From Yersinia entomophaga (lineage in GTDB: Bacteria; Pseudomonadota; Gammaproteobacteria; Enterobacterales; Enterobacteriaceae): 64,000 nt of DNA. The DNA lies in NCBI RefSeq assembly GCF_001656035.1, contig NZ_CP010029.1, forward strand, positions 2,057,076-2,121,075, written 5' to 3'. Shown here in pieces: positions 29,788-40,602 of this stretch (position 1 is its first letter; each line of letters begins with the position of its first letter). The notes beneath the pieces were generated by a model that did no database searches, was not told where the DNA came from, and saw only the letters and a list, made by a program, of their open reading frames with translations. Position numbers and translations under genes: made by a program.

Positions 29788-32451
29788 ATGGGGTTTGTAC
29801 GTGTCAGTCTAAAAAAGAAGTTCTCCGGCCGTAAAAAAGCATTAACTTTGTGTATTACTTTAATCTTATATGTTGATGCGCCTTTAGCTCAGGAAGAACC
29901 GCAAGACCTCGAATTTGATGAATCTCTTTTTCTAGGAACAAAATTCGCCTCAGGTTTGAATCAACTGAATAAAGAGAATGCCGTAACCGCCGGAAATTAC
30001 GATGCCGTAGATGTTCTGATTAATAACAGGCTATTTAAACGTACCACTGTTAAATTTATTAAAAATGCTGATTCGTCAGAGGCCTACCCTTGCCTGAATG
30101 ATGAATTCTTAACAGCCGCTGGCGTTGAACTCACGGCTAAAGGCGATTCCCTATCCCGACAACCCAACACACCTGAAATAGAGTCACGCCCTTCAGATTC
30201 TGCGATTCCGCTGATAGAACAATGTGTTCCACTGGCCGAGCGGGTCAAAGGCGCGTCTTTTCACTTTGATCAGGCAAAACTGCGATTAGAGCTATCAATT
30301 CCACAAGCCTTATTAAAAAAACGGCCTCGGGGATATATAGAGCGGAGCGAATGGGAAGAAGGTGAAAATCTCTTATTCGTTAATTACAGCTCCAACTTTT
30401 ATCGCAGTGAGACAAAATCCCAACAGCAAAATAGCACCTCTGATTATGCTTTTATGGGATTAAAAAGCGGGCTTAATTTAGGATTATGGCAAATACGCCA
30501 GCAATCCAACCTGCGCTATTCCAATAACAGCAACGGTAGCGATAGCCAATGGAATAATATTCGTACTTATTTACAACGCCCTATTCCCCAATTAGATAGC
30601 CAATTAACGCTGGGCGAAACTTTCACCGACAGTACGTTATTTGGCACCCTGTCATTTCGTGGAGCAAAAATAGCCACCGATCAACGTATGTGGCCGGAAT
30701 CAATGCGCGGCTTTGCTCCAGAAGTCCGTGGAGTTGCCAGTACCAATGCGCGAGTCATTATTCGCCAGAATGGCCGTGAAATTTATGAAACCAACGTCGC
30801 CCCCGGCCCGTTTGTTATTAATGACTTATATAGCACCACCAGCCAGGGTGATCTCAACGTTGAGATCATAGAAGCGAACGGTAGCCGTTCAACATTTACT
30901 GTGCCATTCAGCGCCGTACCTGATTCAATGCGCCCTGGCGTGAGCCGTTATAGCGCCGTTGCCGGGGCATCACGCGACTTTACCAACATTGATAACTATT
31001 TCACTGATTTTACCTATGAACGCGGCCTGACCAATCAGCTAACGGGTAACTCCGGTTTACGATTAGCGAAAGACTACACCGCGCTGCTGGCCGGAGGAGT
31101 CATTGGCACTTCAGTCGGCGCTTTCGGCCTCAATACCACTTTCTCTCACGCTAAGGTCGAAAATGACCAAACCCAGAATGGCTGGCGTATGCAGGCAACG
31201 TATAGCCAAACATTCAGCGAAACCGGAACGACCTTTTCGTTGGCGGGATATCGCTATTCAACCAAAGGTTATCGCGATTTAAACGATGTATTTGGCGTTC
31301 GTTCCGTGCAAAAGAACGGCGGAATATGGGATTCATCAACCTATAAACAACGCAGCCAATTTACCACCACAATCAATCAGAATCTGGGGAGTTTCGGCCA
31401 GCTTTATGCCTCTGCCTCAACCAGCGATTATTATAATGATACGCAGAGGGATACACAGTTACAGCTGGGTTATTCAAATAACTATAGGGATATCAGTTAT
31501 AACCTGGCGATTAGCCGGCAGCGTAGCGTTTATACCTCGACGCTGTATGGTTGGGAAACCGAAGATAGTAATAATACGACGACGACACGCTATGGTAATA
31601 CCGAAAACATCGCGACATTAACGCTGTCAATTCCGCTAAATATCGGCAGCAAAAGCCAATATCTGTCGATGTCTGCCAACCGTAATCCGAAAAGCGGCAA
31701 TAGCTACCAGACATCGTTATCAGGCACTGCCGGTGAGCGGAATTCCTTTAACTATTCGGTTAATGCTGGCTATGACGATAATAAAATCGGCAATAACTCA
31801 AATAGTTGGGGAGCCAATGTGCAACAACAATTCCCTAATGCGACCGTCAACGGTAGTTATTCGCGCGGCAATAATTACACCCAATATGGTGCCGGTGCGC
31901 GCGGTGCCGCAGTTATTCACGGCAAAGGCGTAACATTTGGGCCTTATTTGGGTGAAACATTCGGTTTAATTGAAGCGGATGGCGCCCAAGGGGCAAGCGT
32001 TCGCAACGCACAGGGGGCCCGGATCGATAATAACGGCTTCGCTCTGGTGCCAGCCTTAACGCCTTATAATTACAATACGATAGGTTTAGATACCAAAGGC
32101 ATTAATCGTAATACCGAACTGAAAGAAAATCAGGGTCGCGTGGTTCCTTACGCCGGTGCTGCAGTGAAAGTTAAATTCGAGACACTGACCGGCTATGCGA
32201 TGTTAATTCAGACTCAAACCGCCGACGGTGAAGGGTTACCGCTGGGTGCCGACGTGTATAACAGTCAAGATGACATTGTCGGTATGGTGGGTCAGGGAAA
32301 CCAGATCTATGTCCGTGTGAAAGACAAAAAAGGTTCGCTGCATGTCCGCTGGGGCGAAAACAGCGGTGATCAATGTGAGCTACCTTATACTTTCAATGAT
32401 CAGGATACCGAGCAAGATATTATTCATATAACAGGCAGTTGCCACCGTTAA
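29788..32451 (+). CDS. Fimbrial outer-membrane usher
   Basis: 887 aa, the usual usher size. After a long N-terminal signal region comes LEFDESLFLGTKFASGLNQLNKENAVTAGNYDAVDVLINNRLF, the N-terminal periplasmic domain, then the 24-strand barrel interrupted by a plug (RMWPESMRGFAPEVRGVASTNARVIIRQNGREIYETNVAPGPF). The C-terminal domains end CELPYTFNDQDTEQDIIHITGSC with the paired cysteines. It forms the pore through which chaperone-bound subunits are assembled. Separated by 5 bp from the adhesin start. Confidence 0.95.
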   Translation: MGFVRVSLKKKFSGRKKALTLCITLILYVDAPLAQEEPQDLEFDESLFLGTKFASGLNQLNKENAVTAGNYDAVDVLINNRLFKRTTVKFIKNADSSEAYPCLNDEFLTAAGVELTAKGDSLSRQPNTPEIESRPSDSAIPLIEQCVPLAERVKGASFHFDQAKLRLELSIPQALLKKRPRGYIERSEWEEGENLLFVNYSSNFYRSETKSQQQNSTSDYAFMGLKSGLNLGLWQIRQQSNLRYSNNSNGSDSQWNNIRTYLQRPIPQLDSQLTLGETFTDSTLFGTLSFRGAKIATDQRMWPESMRGFAPEVRGVASTNARVIIRQNGREIYETNVAPGPFVINDLYSTTSQGDLNVEIIEANGSRSTFTVPFSAVPDSMRPGVSRYSAVAGASRDFTNIDNYFTDFTYERGLTNQLTGNSGLRLAKDYTALLAGGVIGTSVGAFGLNTTFSHAKVENDQTQNGWRMQATYSQTFSETGTTFSLAGYRYSTKGYRDLNDVFGVRSVQKNGGIWDSSTYKQRSQFTTTINQNLGSFGQLYASASTSDYYNDTQRDTQLQLGYSNNYRDISYNLAISRQRSVYTSTLYGWETEDSNNTTTTRYGNTENIATLTLSIPLNIGSKSQYLSMSANRNPKSGNSYQTSLSGTAGERNSFNYSVNAGYDDNKIGNNSNSWGANVQQQFPNATVNGSYSRGNNYTQYGAGARGAAVIHGKGVTFGPYLGETFGLIEADGAQGASVRNAQGARIDNNGFALVPALTPYNYNTIGLDTKGINRNTELKENQGRVVPYAGAAVKVKFETLTGYAMLIQTQTADGEGLPLGADVYNSQDDIVGMVGQGNQIYVRVKDKKGSLHVRWGENSGDQCELPYTFNDQDTEQDIIHITGSCHR

Positions 32452-32456
32452 CAATT

Positions 32457-33836
32457 ATGAGAAAAATAATGTTAAGACCAACAAAGCAGTTAATACCTTG
32501 CGAAGTCTCACGGCCAACGTCCACTGCCTGTTATCGCCGCCCGCGTATTCTGGCTGGTTTAATAATACTGATCGGGCTAAGCAGTGGTTCTGCCTGGTCA
32601 GCCTGCTCTAAAATTACCGCGCAAAGTCAGCTAGGTACCGGTGATGGAACGGCGGGTTCCTGGGCGGGTTCTCTGGATAACAATAATGGCTCGCTGGGTT
32701 TACCAGGCATTATCGACCTCAGTACCAATGCAAATTTCCAGCCGGATGGCACATTATTAGCAGCGGCGACATCAAACTTTACCACTTTTGCCCTGAATAC
32801 TGGCTATGATCCCGAACGAGTGCTGTTCCGCTGTGATGCAGCCGACGTAGATCAGATCTTCGAAATGTATGCCACAAACGGTGATAATAATTATGCGGGT
32901 AAAAATGAGGACGGCACCATTGCTGGCAACGTTCCCTCTGGCTTCGCCACCTATGTACGTAACGTTGTTATCCGTATTACTAATTTATCAACTGGTGAGT
33001 ATTACTCTAGATTATGGAAAGGCCGTCGCCTGACCGATCTTGATAAGGACAGCACCGGCCGTATTCTGGTTAAAGCGAAGAACTTCAGCAATATCTATAC
33101 CGAACTGTTTCGCATTGATTATGCCCGAAGTGGTACCAATAACGCGGCTTCTTATACCTATGCCTACACTCAGCCCAACGCCTATATTGCCTTTAAAGGG
33201 CCGGGTATCAATGGGCCGATTGAAGGCACTGATGCGGTATCAAACTGGCCCGGCTGGTATGCAACCTGGCCTGCGTCAATCGGCCTGTACAATTATGTTA
33301 CCTTCCGCCGGACGACGATTTGCGCCGTGACCAATTTTACACCAACGGTGATATTACCCAGAATTTCTGTAGCAGAGCTGAATAGCGGCAACACCAGTTC
33401 GGCGGAATTTCACGTGGATTTTCAATGCCAAACTGGCATCACATCTGGAGTGACTTCTGGCGCAGTTGCGATGGGCTTTTTGGTTCCCGCAGCAAACGCA
33501 GCAAAAGCTCAATCATTGGGATTAATGAATGGCAGTGGCGGTATCAGCCATTTGATATCAGATAATTATGGTGCATCCGGAACGGCCAGCGGTGTCGGTA
33601 TCCGTATTTATCGCAACAATAACCCAATTAATCTGCTATCAAAAAACGTGACATTAACCGGTAATAGCGGTGGCTGGTATGGCATCTTCGACGGCGCGCA
33701 GCAAACCACCGGCAGTGTAACCGGCGGAAATAGCTACACTGAAAACTTTCGGGCTGAGTTAGGCAAGATCAGCGGGCAAACTGTTACGCCAGGAGCGGTG
33801 AATGCACATGCGCAAGTGGTTATCCGTGTTCAATAA
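32457..33836 (+). CDS. Two-domain fimbrial tip adhesin
   Basis: 459 aa from the ATG at 32457. A long basic N-region and hydrophobic stretch (LAGLIILIGLSSGSAWSA) form the signal peptide. The first 250 or so mature residues are unlike a pilin and are probably a receptor-binding domain; from about FTPTVILPRISVAELNSGNTSSAEFHVDFQC to the end it looks like a pilin domain, ending VNAHAQVVIRVQ. Position after the usher suits a tip adhesin. Its receptor is unknown. The longer TTG-started frame at 32439 overlaps the usher and is less likely. Confidence 0.82.
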   Translation: MRKIMLRPTKQLIPCEVSRPTSTACYRRPRILAGLIILIGLSSGSAWSACSKITAQSQLGTGDGTAGSWAGSLDNNNGSLGLPGIIDLSTNANFQPDGTLLAAATSNFTTFALNTGYDPERVLFRCDAADVDQIFEMYATNGDNNYAGKNEDGTIAGNVPSGFATYVRNVVIRITNLSTGEYYSRLWKGRRLTDLDKDSTGRILVKAKNFSNIYTELFRIDYARSGTNNAASYTYAYTQPNAYIAFKGPGINGPIEGTDAVSNWPGWYATWPASIGLYNYVTFRRTTICAVTNFTPTVILPRISVAELNSGNTSSAEFHVDFQCQTGITSGVTSGAVAMGFLVPAANAAKAQSLGLMNGSGGISHLISDNYGASGTASGVGIRIYRNNNPINLLSKNVTLTGNSGGWYGIFDGAQQTTGSVTGGNSYTENFRAELGKISGQTVTPGAVNAHAQVVIRVQ

Positions 33837-33837
33837 T

Positions 33838-34569
33838 ATGCCATTCAAACGCCTGACTAGCGGCATCACCCGCTTACTTTTGCTACTAATAGTGGCTCAT
33901 AGCACACCCGCCGTGGCCAGCGTGATAGCGGAAAGAACGCGCGTGATCTTTAGTGAAGGCCATACCGAAGAGTCACTGCAATTGGTTAACAGCAATAGCT
34001 ATCCAGTGGCGGTGCAGGTCTGGGTAGATGATGGCGATTTAATGGCAACGCCGGAGAAAGCAATTTCTCCTGTATTAGTGCTTCCGCCGCTGTTTCGTCT
34101 ACAACCTCAGGCGCAGCGCAGCCTGCGACTCATTTTATCCGGCGTCAGTAAGTTGCCGACAGATAGAGAGTCCGCATTTTGGCTCAATGTCTACGAAATT
34201 CCGCCAAAGACCGTCACTCAAGTCGATAACGAGTCTTTCGTGACATTGGCACTACGTATGCAATACAAAGTATTTTATCGCCCTAAGAATATAGCTGCGC
34301 CGGGAGACACGCTGAGTAAAGCATTAACCTTCACGTTAGAGCGCAACGGCGATACCGCAGTGGTCAAAGTTGATAATCCGACGCCTTATTATGCATCGGT
34401 CGCCTCCCTGACATTAGGCTCAGCGGAAAGTCTGCCGGATATGGTTTCCCCGTATTCAACGCTCAACTTTCCTCTCAACCGCTCTCCGGCAGCTGGCAGC
34501 ACTAGCCTTACTTTTGCTTTGATTGATGATTCAGGAAACAGTAAGGGTTTTAGCGCCAATCTAAAATAA
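33838..34569 (+). CDS. Periplasmic fimbrial chaperone, PapD-like (second)
   Basis: 243 aa from the ATG at 33838, just after the adhesin stop (MPFKRLTSGITRLLLLLIVAHSTPAVA signal). It keeps SVIAERTRVIFSEGHTEESLQLVN, VLPPLFRLQPQAQRSLRLIL and LPTDRESAFWLNVYEIPP. It is clearly related to, but distinct from, the first chaperone. In operons with two chaperones one often serves the adhesin; its place after the adhesin gene makes that plausible. An overlapping start at 33802 is possible. Confidence 0.9.
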   Translation: MPFKRLTSGITRLLLLLIVAHSTPAVASVIAERTRVIFSEGHTEESLQLVNSNSYPVAVQVWVDDGDLMATPEKAISPVLVLPPLFRLQPQAQRSLRLILSGVSKLPTDRESAFWLNVYEIPPKTVTQVDNESFVTLALRMQYKVFYRPKNIAAPGDTLSKALTFTLERNGDTAVVKVDNPTPYYASVASLTLGSAESLPDMVSPYSTLNFPLNRSPAAGSTSLTFALIDDSGNSKGFSANLK

Positions 34570-34691
34570 AGCGTGTTTCTGTAGCAAGCGCGCGGTCGGA
34601 TGCTTTCCCTCCGCGATTTGCATCACTCCCCTCGCCGTAATGCCACACGGACTCATTCCGTAAAAACCCTGTAGATCAGAGCGACCTAATT

Positions 34692-34707
34692 GTTCTATTT
34701 ATAGAAC
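34692..34707. promoter_or_regulatory. Palindrome upstream of the YcaC-like gene
   Basis: GTTCTAT and ATAGAAC, perfect 7-bp arms with a 2-bp spacer, about 120 bp before the start at 34828. Could be an operator for the convergent LysR-type regulator or another repressor; no binding protein can be assigned. Confidence 0.4.
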
Positions 34708-34827
34708 GTAATGAGCTATTTTCGCGTCTACTCCGCTTGTTGTTGTGAATATATAGTAATTAAGTGAAACAGCTTTGCTGAAACCTAACCGATTCGGTCG
34801 CACCTAAGTACAACAAAGGAGAATACG

Positions 34828-35505
34828 ATGTCTATCCCAGCTAATTTCAATGGTCAACGCCCAGTTATTGATGTCAACGATTCCGTGATGCTGCTGATTG
34901 ATCACCAAAGCGGCCTCTTCCAAACCGTGGCCGATATGCCAATGCCGGAGCTACGCGCTCGGGCTGCTGCGCTGGCAAAAATGGCGACCCTGTGCAACAT
35001 GCCGGTAATCACCACGGCTTCCGTTCCACAAGGTCCGAATGGCCCGTTGATTCCAGAAATTCATGCAAATGCTCCGCACGCCCAATACGTTGCACGTAAA
35101 GGAGAAATCAACGCCTGGGACAACGAGGATTTCGTTAAAGCGGTAAAAGCAACCGGACGCAAAACCCTGATTATCGCAGGCACTATTACCAGCGTTTGTA
35201 TGGCTTTCCCGTCCATTAGCGCCGTCGCCGAGGGATATAAAGTGTTCGCGGTCATCGATGCATCAGGCACTTACAGCAAGATGGCGCAGGAAATTACGCT
35301 TGCCCGCATCGTTCAGGCAGGGGTAGTACCAATGGATACCGCCGCCGTGGCCGCAGAACTTCAGAGCACCTGGAATCGCGCGGACGCCGAAGCATGGGCG
35401 GAGGTTTACACTCAGATATTCCCAGCCTATCAATTGCTGATTGAAAGCTATAGCAAAGCTCAGGAAGTATTGAAAAGTAACGAAAAACTGGATTCTCAGC
35501 GTTAA
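34828..35505 (+). CDS. YcaC-like isochorismatase-family hydrolase
   Basis: 225 aa. [19 protein letters not shown] gives the catalytic aspartate, [30 protein letters not shown] and [17 protein letters not shown] give the cysteine nucleophile. Very close in sequence to E. coli YcaC (208 aa), a ring-forming hydrolase of unknown substrate. AAAGGAG precedes the ATG. The neighbouring LysR regulator faces it from downstream and may control it. It is not the isochorismatase of siderophore synthesis. Confidence 0.87.
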   Translation: MSIPANFNGQRPVIDVNDSVMLLIDHQSGLFQTVADMPMPELRARAAALAKMATLCNMPVITTASVPQGPNGPLIPEIHANAPHAQYVARKGEINAWDNEDFVKAVKATGRKTLIIAGTITSVCMAFPSISAVAEGYKVFAVIDASGTYSKMAQEITLARIVQAGVVPMDTAAVAAELQSTWNRADAEAWAEVYTQIFPAYQLLIESYSKAQEVLKSNEKLDSQR

Positions 35506-35528
35506 TCCGCAGGTAATCCATAGTTAGA

Positions 35529-35575
35529 CAAGCCTCGGTTGAACCTGTTTCGTACCAACGGACAACCGAGGCTTG
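35529..35575. repeat. 13-bp perfect inverted repeat between convergent genes
   Basis: CAAGCCTCGGTTG at 35529-35541 is the exact reverse complement of 35563-35575, with 21 bp between. No T run follows on either strand. It probably acts as a transcription or mRNA 3'-end barrier between the YcaC-like and LysR genes. Confidence 0.7.
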
Positions 35576-35594
35576 AATCGAATAGACCAGTGCC

Positions 35595-36506
35595 CTATCG
35601 CCCTTCTTTTATCGTTCCGAATCGTTCAGCCAGAAAATCAATCAAGGCGCGAATAGATGGAAGCAGCCCTCGCCGAGAAGGGAATACCGCATGAATAATT
35701 TCCCGACATGTCGCCCAGTCAGGTAGCAGACGAACCAAACGGCCATGTTCAAGCTGAGATCGCACCATCATCGCCGGAAGCTGAACCACACCAACTCCGG
35801 CAATTGCCGCCTTGCATAAGGTTTCCATATCGGTAGAGACAAATTTAGGCACATGGTGCTGGGTGGTTTGCATCCCATCGGCTCCCATCAGCGTCCAACA
35901 ATGTTTTTCCATAGAAGACCCGTAACCAAGCGTTGGCCACGACGCCAAATCAACCGGCGTCAACGGCATACCATATTTTTCCAGTAAAATCGGGCTAGCG
36001 ACAAGGTACTGAGCGGCATAGCCCAACCCTCGCATAACTAAATCAGCCCCATCCACAGGCAAAGGCTTTACCCTGATGGCCAGATCTACACCTTCAGTCA
36101 GAATATCTACGGGGCGATTCATACCTAAGAGCTGAATACTGACATCGGGGTATTGTAAGGAGAAATCTACCAACATATCTCCCACATAGGCATGCAATAT
36201 AGTTATCGGGCAAGCCAGTCGGACGGTTCCGCAAGGCACGGACTGTGCTGATTCGATAATGGCCTGCGCGGCTTCAGCCTCAACTAGCATAGATCGACAC
36301 TGGGTGTAGTAAGCCTGCCCCAATTCAGTGACGGTAAAAATACGGGTTGAACGTAGGATAAGCCGCACTCCCAAACGTTCCTCCAGCATACCAATGCGCC
36401 TGCTAAGTTTTGATTTGGGCATATCCAGCGCGCGAGCAGCCTGAGAAAATCCACCGTGCTCCACTACCTGGACGTAGTAATACAGGTCATTAAGATCTTG
36501 ACGCAT
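35595..36506 (-). CDS. LysR-family transcriptional regulator
   Basis: 303 aa from the ATG at 36506 (MRQDLNDLYYYVQVVEHGGFSQAARALDMPKSKLSRRIGMLEERLG), a full winged-helix N-terminus, then a periplasmic-binding-type effector domain (VRLACPITILHAYVGDMLVDF). The upstream extension to 36602 encodes a stretch unlike the family. Convergent with the YcaC-like hydrolase, which is its most likely target. Effector unknown. Confidence 0.87.
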   Translation of the reverse strand: MRQDLNDLYYYVQVVEHGGFSQAARALDMPKSKLSRRIGMLEERLGVRLILRSTRIFTVTELGQAYYTQCRSMLVEAEAAQAIIESAQSVPCGTVRLACPITILHAYVGDMLVDFSLQYPDVSIQLLGMNRPVDILTEGVDLAIRVKPLPVDGADLVMRGLGYAAQYLVASPILLEKYGMPLTPVDLASWPTLGYGSSMEKHCWTLMGADGMQTTQHHVPKFVSTDMETLCKAAIAGVGVVQLPAMMVRSQLEHGRLVRLLPDWATCREIIHAVFPSRRGLLPSIRALIDFLAERFGTIKEGR

Positions 36507-36693
36507 AGAAAATTTGTTTAAAATACAGTGTATTAGAGAAAAAATAACGTATAGCACACATACTGATATTTGATTTACCGATACTGCTAAAGAATGCTGC
36601 ACACCTGTTTTTCTACACTCCGACTTCCTATACCTCTATTCCTTATTTATTAAGAAAAGAATATAGGTGGAGCACAGCATTCTACTTAGATCA

Positions 36694-38553
36694 TCAGGAA
36701 GATTGGGATTCCGATTTATCCTCTACTTCACCCGTATGCTTGCCTTCATCGGTTCCTTTCCAACCATGACGCTGAATGAGGGAAAGATGAGCGCGTTCTT
36801 CGGCAAGGCTTTCCGTCAGCATTTCGCTGGTTCGCTTATATGCCGCAGCGCGAGACTGGGTATCGCTCTCCCCTTCCGCCATTTCCTGTACCATCTGGAG
36901 ATTAAATCTGCGGAACAGATCGGCGCGCTCCCGCGCTTCATAGCGGCCCAGACCGAGTTTCTCCAACGCCAGACGCCCGATTTTCAACGCCCCTTCAAAG
37001 GTTTCACGCTCCGGTTGAGCAACGCCCGCGTGTTTAAGCTGAATGTAATGCTCGACATCCCGCGCTCTAGCAATGATTTGCAGGTTTGGGAAATGCTCTT
37101 TCGCCATTTCCGTAAGCTGCATACTGGTTGCCGGATCGTCTATGGCATTGATTAACACTTCCGCCTTGACTGCCCCTGCGGATTCCAGCAAATCCATACG
37201 TGTCGCATCACCATAAAACACTTTCATTCCGAATTTCCGCAGGGTTTCGATATGCTCAGGATCGTGATCGAGTACCACTACCTTCACGCCGCTGGAAAGC
37301 AGCAAGCGGCCTGCTATCTGCCCGAAACGACCAAATCCGGCAATAATGACTCGCGTCTGTTCTTCATCAATTTCATCGGCTTCGCGCTCCGGTCCGTGGT
37401 CGGATTTCTCCATTCGCGCCAACAACACTAGTAAAATCGGCGTCATCGCCATTGAAAGCGCCACGGCCAAAGTCAAGGATTTCACCCAGTCTGGCTCTAA
37501 CACATTCGCCATTTGCGCCGCGCCAAAAACAACAAAGGCGAATTCACTCCCCTGTCCCAAAAATACGGCAAACCAATAGCGCTGCTTGCGAGGAACATTA
37601 AGCGGACGCGCAATTAACCACAGGACTGTCGTTTTGATGATCAGGAAGCCCGCCAGCAAAACGATAATACGCAGCGGATTATCGATCAGCGTGCCAAAGT
37701 CGATCGACATCCCGACACCGATAAAAAATAACCCCAATAACAAACCCTTAAAGGGTTCAATATCACTCTCAAGCGCGTGTCGGTACTCAGAGCTCGCCAG
37801 CAACACCCCGGCGAGAAAAGCCCCCATCGCCATAGATAATCCGACTTCTTCCAGTAATAGACCAAAGCCAAATACCAGAAATAGCGCTACGGCACTGAAA
37901 ACCTCGCGTAAACCAGAGCGAGCAACAAAACGCAGAGCCGGACGGGTGACATAACGCCCCAACAAAATGACCAACGTAAGCGTTCCGGCAACTTTCAGAG
38001 CTGAAAACGCAAAAGCAGCCAGAGTGGTGGATGATTCGCTGGCAGCTAAAAGTGGAATCATCGCAACCAGAGGAATCGCCGCTATATCCTGAAATAACAA
38101 TACGGAAAAAGCGCTGCGCCCCATCTGCGAAGCCATTAAATTTCGTTCATTCATCGCCTGTATAGCAATTGCCGTTGAGGAGAGCGCCAATGTTAGCCCA
38201 ATTAAACAGGCAATTTGCCAGCGCAGACCCAGCAACATACAGAACAACCCGATAAGTGCGCCGCAGGCCACCATCTGTAATGCTCCACCGCCAAAGACGG
38301 AGACGCGCAAATTCCACAGTCGCTGCGGATCGAGCTCAAGACCAATAATAAACAGCATCAATACCACGCCGATTTCGGCAAAATGGAGAATACTGTCAAC
38401 ATCGGTAACCAGCCGTAATCCCCACGGCCCAATAATACATCCGGCGATCAGATAGCCTAATACCGAACCTAATCCCAAACGCACCGCAATTGGTACGATC
38501 AACGCCGCTGCACCAAGATAAATCAGTGCCTGTATGAGCATATGGCTATCCAT
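36694..38553 (-). CDS. kefC: Glutathione-regulated potassium-efflux antiporter
   Basis: 619 aa inner-membrane K+/H+ antiporter. An N-terminal CPA2 antiporter domain of about 12 segments is followed by a cytosolic RCK/KTN domain ([32 protein letters not shown]). Glutathione holds it closed and glutathione-electrophile adducts open it, acidifying the cell for protection. Overlaps the end of kefF by 8 bp. The acidic, charged C-terminal tail ([21 protein letters not shown]) is variable in the family. Confidence 0.96.
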   Translation of the reverse strand: MDSHMLIQALIYLGAAALIVPIAVRLGLGSVLGYLIAGCIIGPWGLRLVTDVDSILHFAEIGVVLMLFIIGLELDPQRLWNLRVSVFGGGALQMVACGALIGLFCMLLGLRWQIACLIGLTLALSSTAIAIQAMNERNLMASQMGRSAFSVLLFQDIAAIPLVAMIPLLAASESSTTLAAFAFSALKVAGTLTLVILLGRYVTRPALRFVARSGLREVFSAVALFLVFGFGLLLEEVGLSMAMGAFLAGVLLASSEYRHALESDIEPFKGLLLGLFFIGVGMSIDFGTLIDNPLRIIVLLAGFLIIKTTVLWLIARPLNVPRKQRYWFAVFLGQGSEFAFVVFGAAQMANVLEPDWVKSLTLAVALSMAMTPILLVLLARMEKSDHGPEREADEIDEEQTRVIIAGFGRFGQIAGRLLLSSGVKVVVLDHDPEHIETLRKFGMKVFYGDATRMDLLESAGAVKAEVLINAIDDPATSMQLTEMAKEHFPNLQIIARARDVEHYIQLKHAGVAQPERETFEGALKIGRLALEKLGLGRYEARERADLFRRFNLQMVQEMAEGESDTQSRAAAYKRTSEMLTESLAEERAHLSLIQRHGWKGTDEGKHTGEVEDKSESQSS

Positions 38554-39076
38554 AAAACGCCTCCTTCCATTCCATCAGACGGTGTTTGTAATGACGAGCC
38601 TGGGCCTGAAGCGTTTCATCATCACAAATAAAAGTATTGTGCATGGAAAAAGGCGGTAACCATTTCAGACCGCAATAAAGTGCCGTGGCCTGAAACGGCT
38701 GAGCAAGCACCTCAAAGCCGGGATGACTCCCCATGCCAAAATGATTTTCGCCACCGCCGGTGGTGACCGCCCACATCAGATTTTTTCCACGTAACGCCGT
38801 ACCACCGTGACCATAAGCCCAACCATGAGCCAAAACTTTGTCCATCCACAGCTTAAGCAGCGGCGGCATGCTGTACCACTGCATCGGATGCTGCCAGATA
38901 ACGAGATCGGCACGAGACAACGCTGCCTGCTCAGCGGCGACATCAATATTGAAATCGGGATAAAGTTGGTAAAGAGAGCGAATTTCTACACCTTCGAGAG
39001 TCTCCGCCTGCTCTATCATGCGTTTGTTCGCATGAGAATGCTGCGGATAAGGATGAGCATATATAATTAGAATCAT
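38546..39076 (-). CDS. kefF: KefC ancillary quinone oxidoreductase
   Basis: 176-aa flavodoxin-fold NAD(P)H:quinone oxidoreductase that binds KefC and is needed for its full activity. [20 protein letters not shown] and [23 protein letters not shown] are the family motifs. It starts the kefFC operon and overlaps kefC by 8 bp. Confidence 0.95.
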   Translation of the reverse strand: MILIIYAHPYPQHSHANKRMIEQAETLEGVEIRSLYQLYPDFNIDVAAEQAALSRADLVIWQHPMQWYSMPPLLKLWMDKVLAHGWAYGHGGTALRGKNLMWAVTTGGGENHFGMGSHPGFEVLAQPFQATALYCGLKWLPPFSMHNTFICDDETLQAQARHYKHRLMEWKEAFYG

Positions 39077-39816
39077 GTCTTTTCCAAAAAGTATTAACGC
39101 ACTTAATTATTACTATTAAGATAACCTGTTTTACCAAAACGCTTTATTCGATATTAATATCTATTTATATCAATCAATTACATTATTGAGTTTACCCTTT
39201 ATCAACAATGGCATAACTGCGAGACGCTTAGATTAAAAGCGCTCACATAATCAATTATAGGTATGCCTCACCCTGATTCTCTTCTTCCTGGCAATTGAAT
39301 CTCTGCGATATGGCATTCTTTAGCGATATATCCTTAGTCTGTTGCACTTTTCCGGCGTTTTCTCAGGAGGCCAAAACTCCTTTCGTTTAGCGAGGCTAAT
39401 CAGTTAATCTCCGCTCAACAGACCCAGTGCATTAATATGAAGCAGGAATGTTAATCACCCTATTTATTAACAGATAAATTAAAACAATACTAAACAGTAA
39501 AGCTAATTCTTACTCATAACAATCACAATAAAATTGAAAAAATGAGAAAAATCCGAGAAAAACAAATAGGGATGTCCAACGAAAATGCAAAGCTGGATTG
39601 GGTAACCAACTAATTTAATGATGAAAATCAATTTTGAAAAAAAGAAAAATATAATACCCAAGACTACAATAACAAAAGATCAAAAAGTACTACCAGTCAC
39701 ACGTTTTGTTACTTCGTTCAAAAAATAAAACTCAAGTATAATTTAGCGTGTTAATTAATCACCTCATGAATTATCATTCTTATCTAATAAATGACTCACT
39801 CATATGGAGAATGATA
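39077..39816. other. AT-rich region upstream of the toxin-locus regulator
   Basis: About 740 bp, markedly AT-rich from about 39.45 kb, no supported gene. It should contain the kefF promoter on the left. A TATAAT at 39737-39742 lies 75 bp before the regulator start. The change in base composition marks the left edge of the toxin-lysis block. Confidence 0.5.
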
Positions 39817-40200
39817 ATGAAGGTCTTGTTTATCGATGGAGCACAAAAGTCATTGCATTATGATAATAAGAAGATCGTGCTGACAGAAAAGGAATTTTTG
39901 ATGCTACAGTTCCTGCTCAATCGCAGGAAAAATAATAGTATTCCTATAAACGAAATCGTCACTCACGTTTGGAAAGGTAGAGAGAGCATTATCGGTAAAG
40001 GTAACGTTTCGCAGCTGGCTTATCGTTTAAGGAGTAAATTATCAACCATAGGTGATGTCATTCAGATATCCATCTCAATGAACAACGGCGGAAATTGCAA
40101 AGTCCAGCGGAACATCATAACAATTATTGCAAGCAATAATGGGATCATGTGTTTTCTGGTCAAGTTCTTACTGAACATTAAGGAAAATAATTCATTATAA
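39817..40200 (+). CDS. Winged-helix (OmpR/ToxR C-terminal type) transcriptional regulator
   Basis: 127 aa from the ATG at 39817, chosen because GGAGA lies 7-11 nt upstream; the frame is open back to 39748. The N-terminal 80 residues fit the Trans_reg_C winged helix: KKIVLTEKEFLMLQFLLNRRKNNSIPINEIVTHVWKG, then GKGNVSQLAYRLRSKLSTIGDVIQIS, with recognition helix residues before the wing. No receiver domain precedes it. The C-terminal 30 residues (IITIIASNNGIMCFLVKFLLNI) are hydrophobic and could be one membrane segment, as in ToxR-like regulators, with almost no periplasmic part. Likely controls the lysis and toxin genes downstream; inferred from position. Confidence 0.65.
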   Translation: MKVLFIDGAQKSLHYDNKKIVLTEKEFLMLQFLLNRRKNNSIPINEIVTHVWKGRESIIGKGNVSQLAYRLRSKLSTIGDVIQISISMNNGGNCKVQRNIITIIASNNGIMCFLVKFLLNIKENNSL

Positions 40201-40602
40201 TCAGGATTAACCTCAATATAAGTAGATCTGAAACTCTGACAGTATAACCAACAGGTATATAACCAAAGATAATCCAGCGTCTCAAACTGGATAAACTAAA
40301 AGAATCGTAAATAACTTGAATAGAACAGAAGCAATAATTTATTATTTATAAATAATCAAACCATTGAGTATCGAACGACAATGAGAAATAGCATTTAACT
40401 TATCCAAACGAATCGGGCAAAACGGAAATTAATTACCACACCTCTCTGTTGACTTAATTCTCATTTAGTTCATACGAGAGATGAAATTAACTACCATAGT
40501 TGCGAGTTAAAATGATTGATTACACTGATTTTCATGATTACACAGAGCGGATAGGTATTATCAGTTAGCCATTAACAGTGGCAAATAAATGGAGATAACC
40601 GC
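40201..40602. other. Intergenic region before the holin gene
   Basis: 400 bp, AT-rich, with no open frame resembling an endolysin or any other gene. Probably carries the promoter of the holin-spanin pair. GGAG sits 8 nt before the holin start. Confidence 0.5.
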
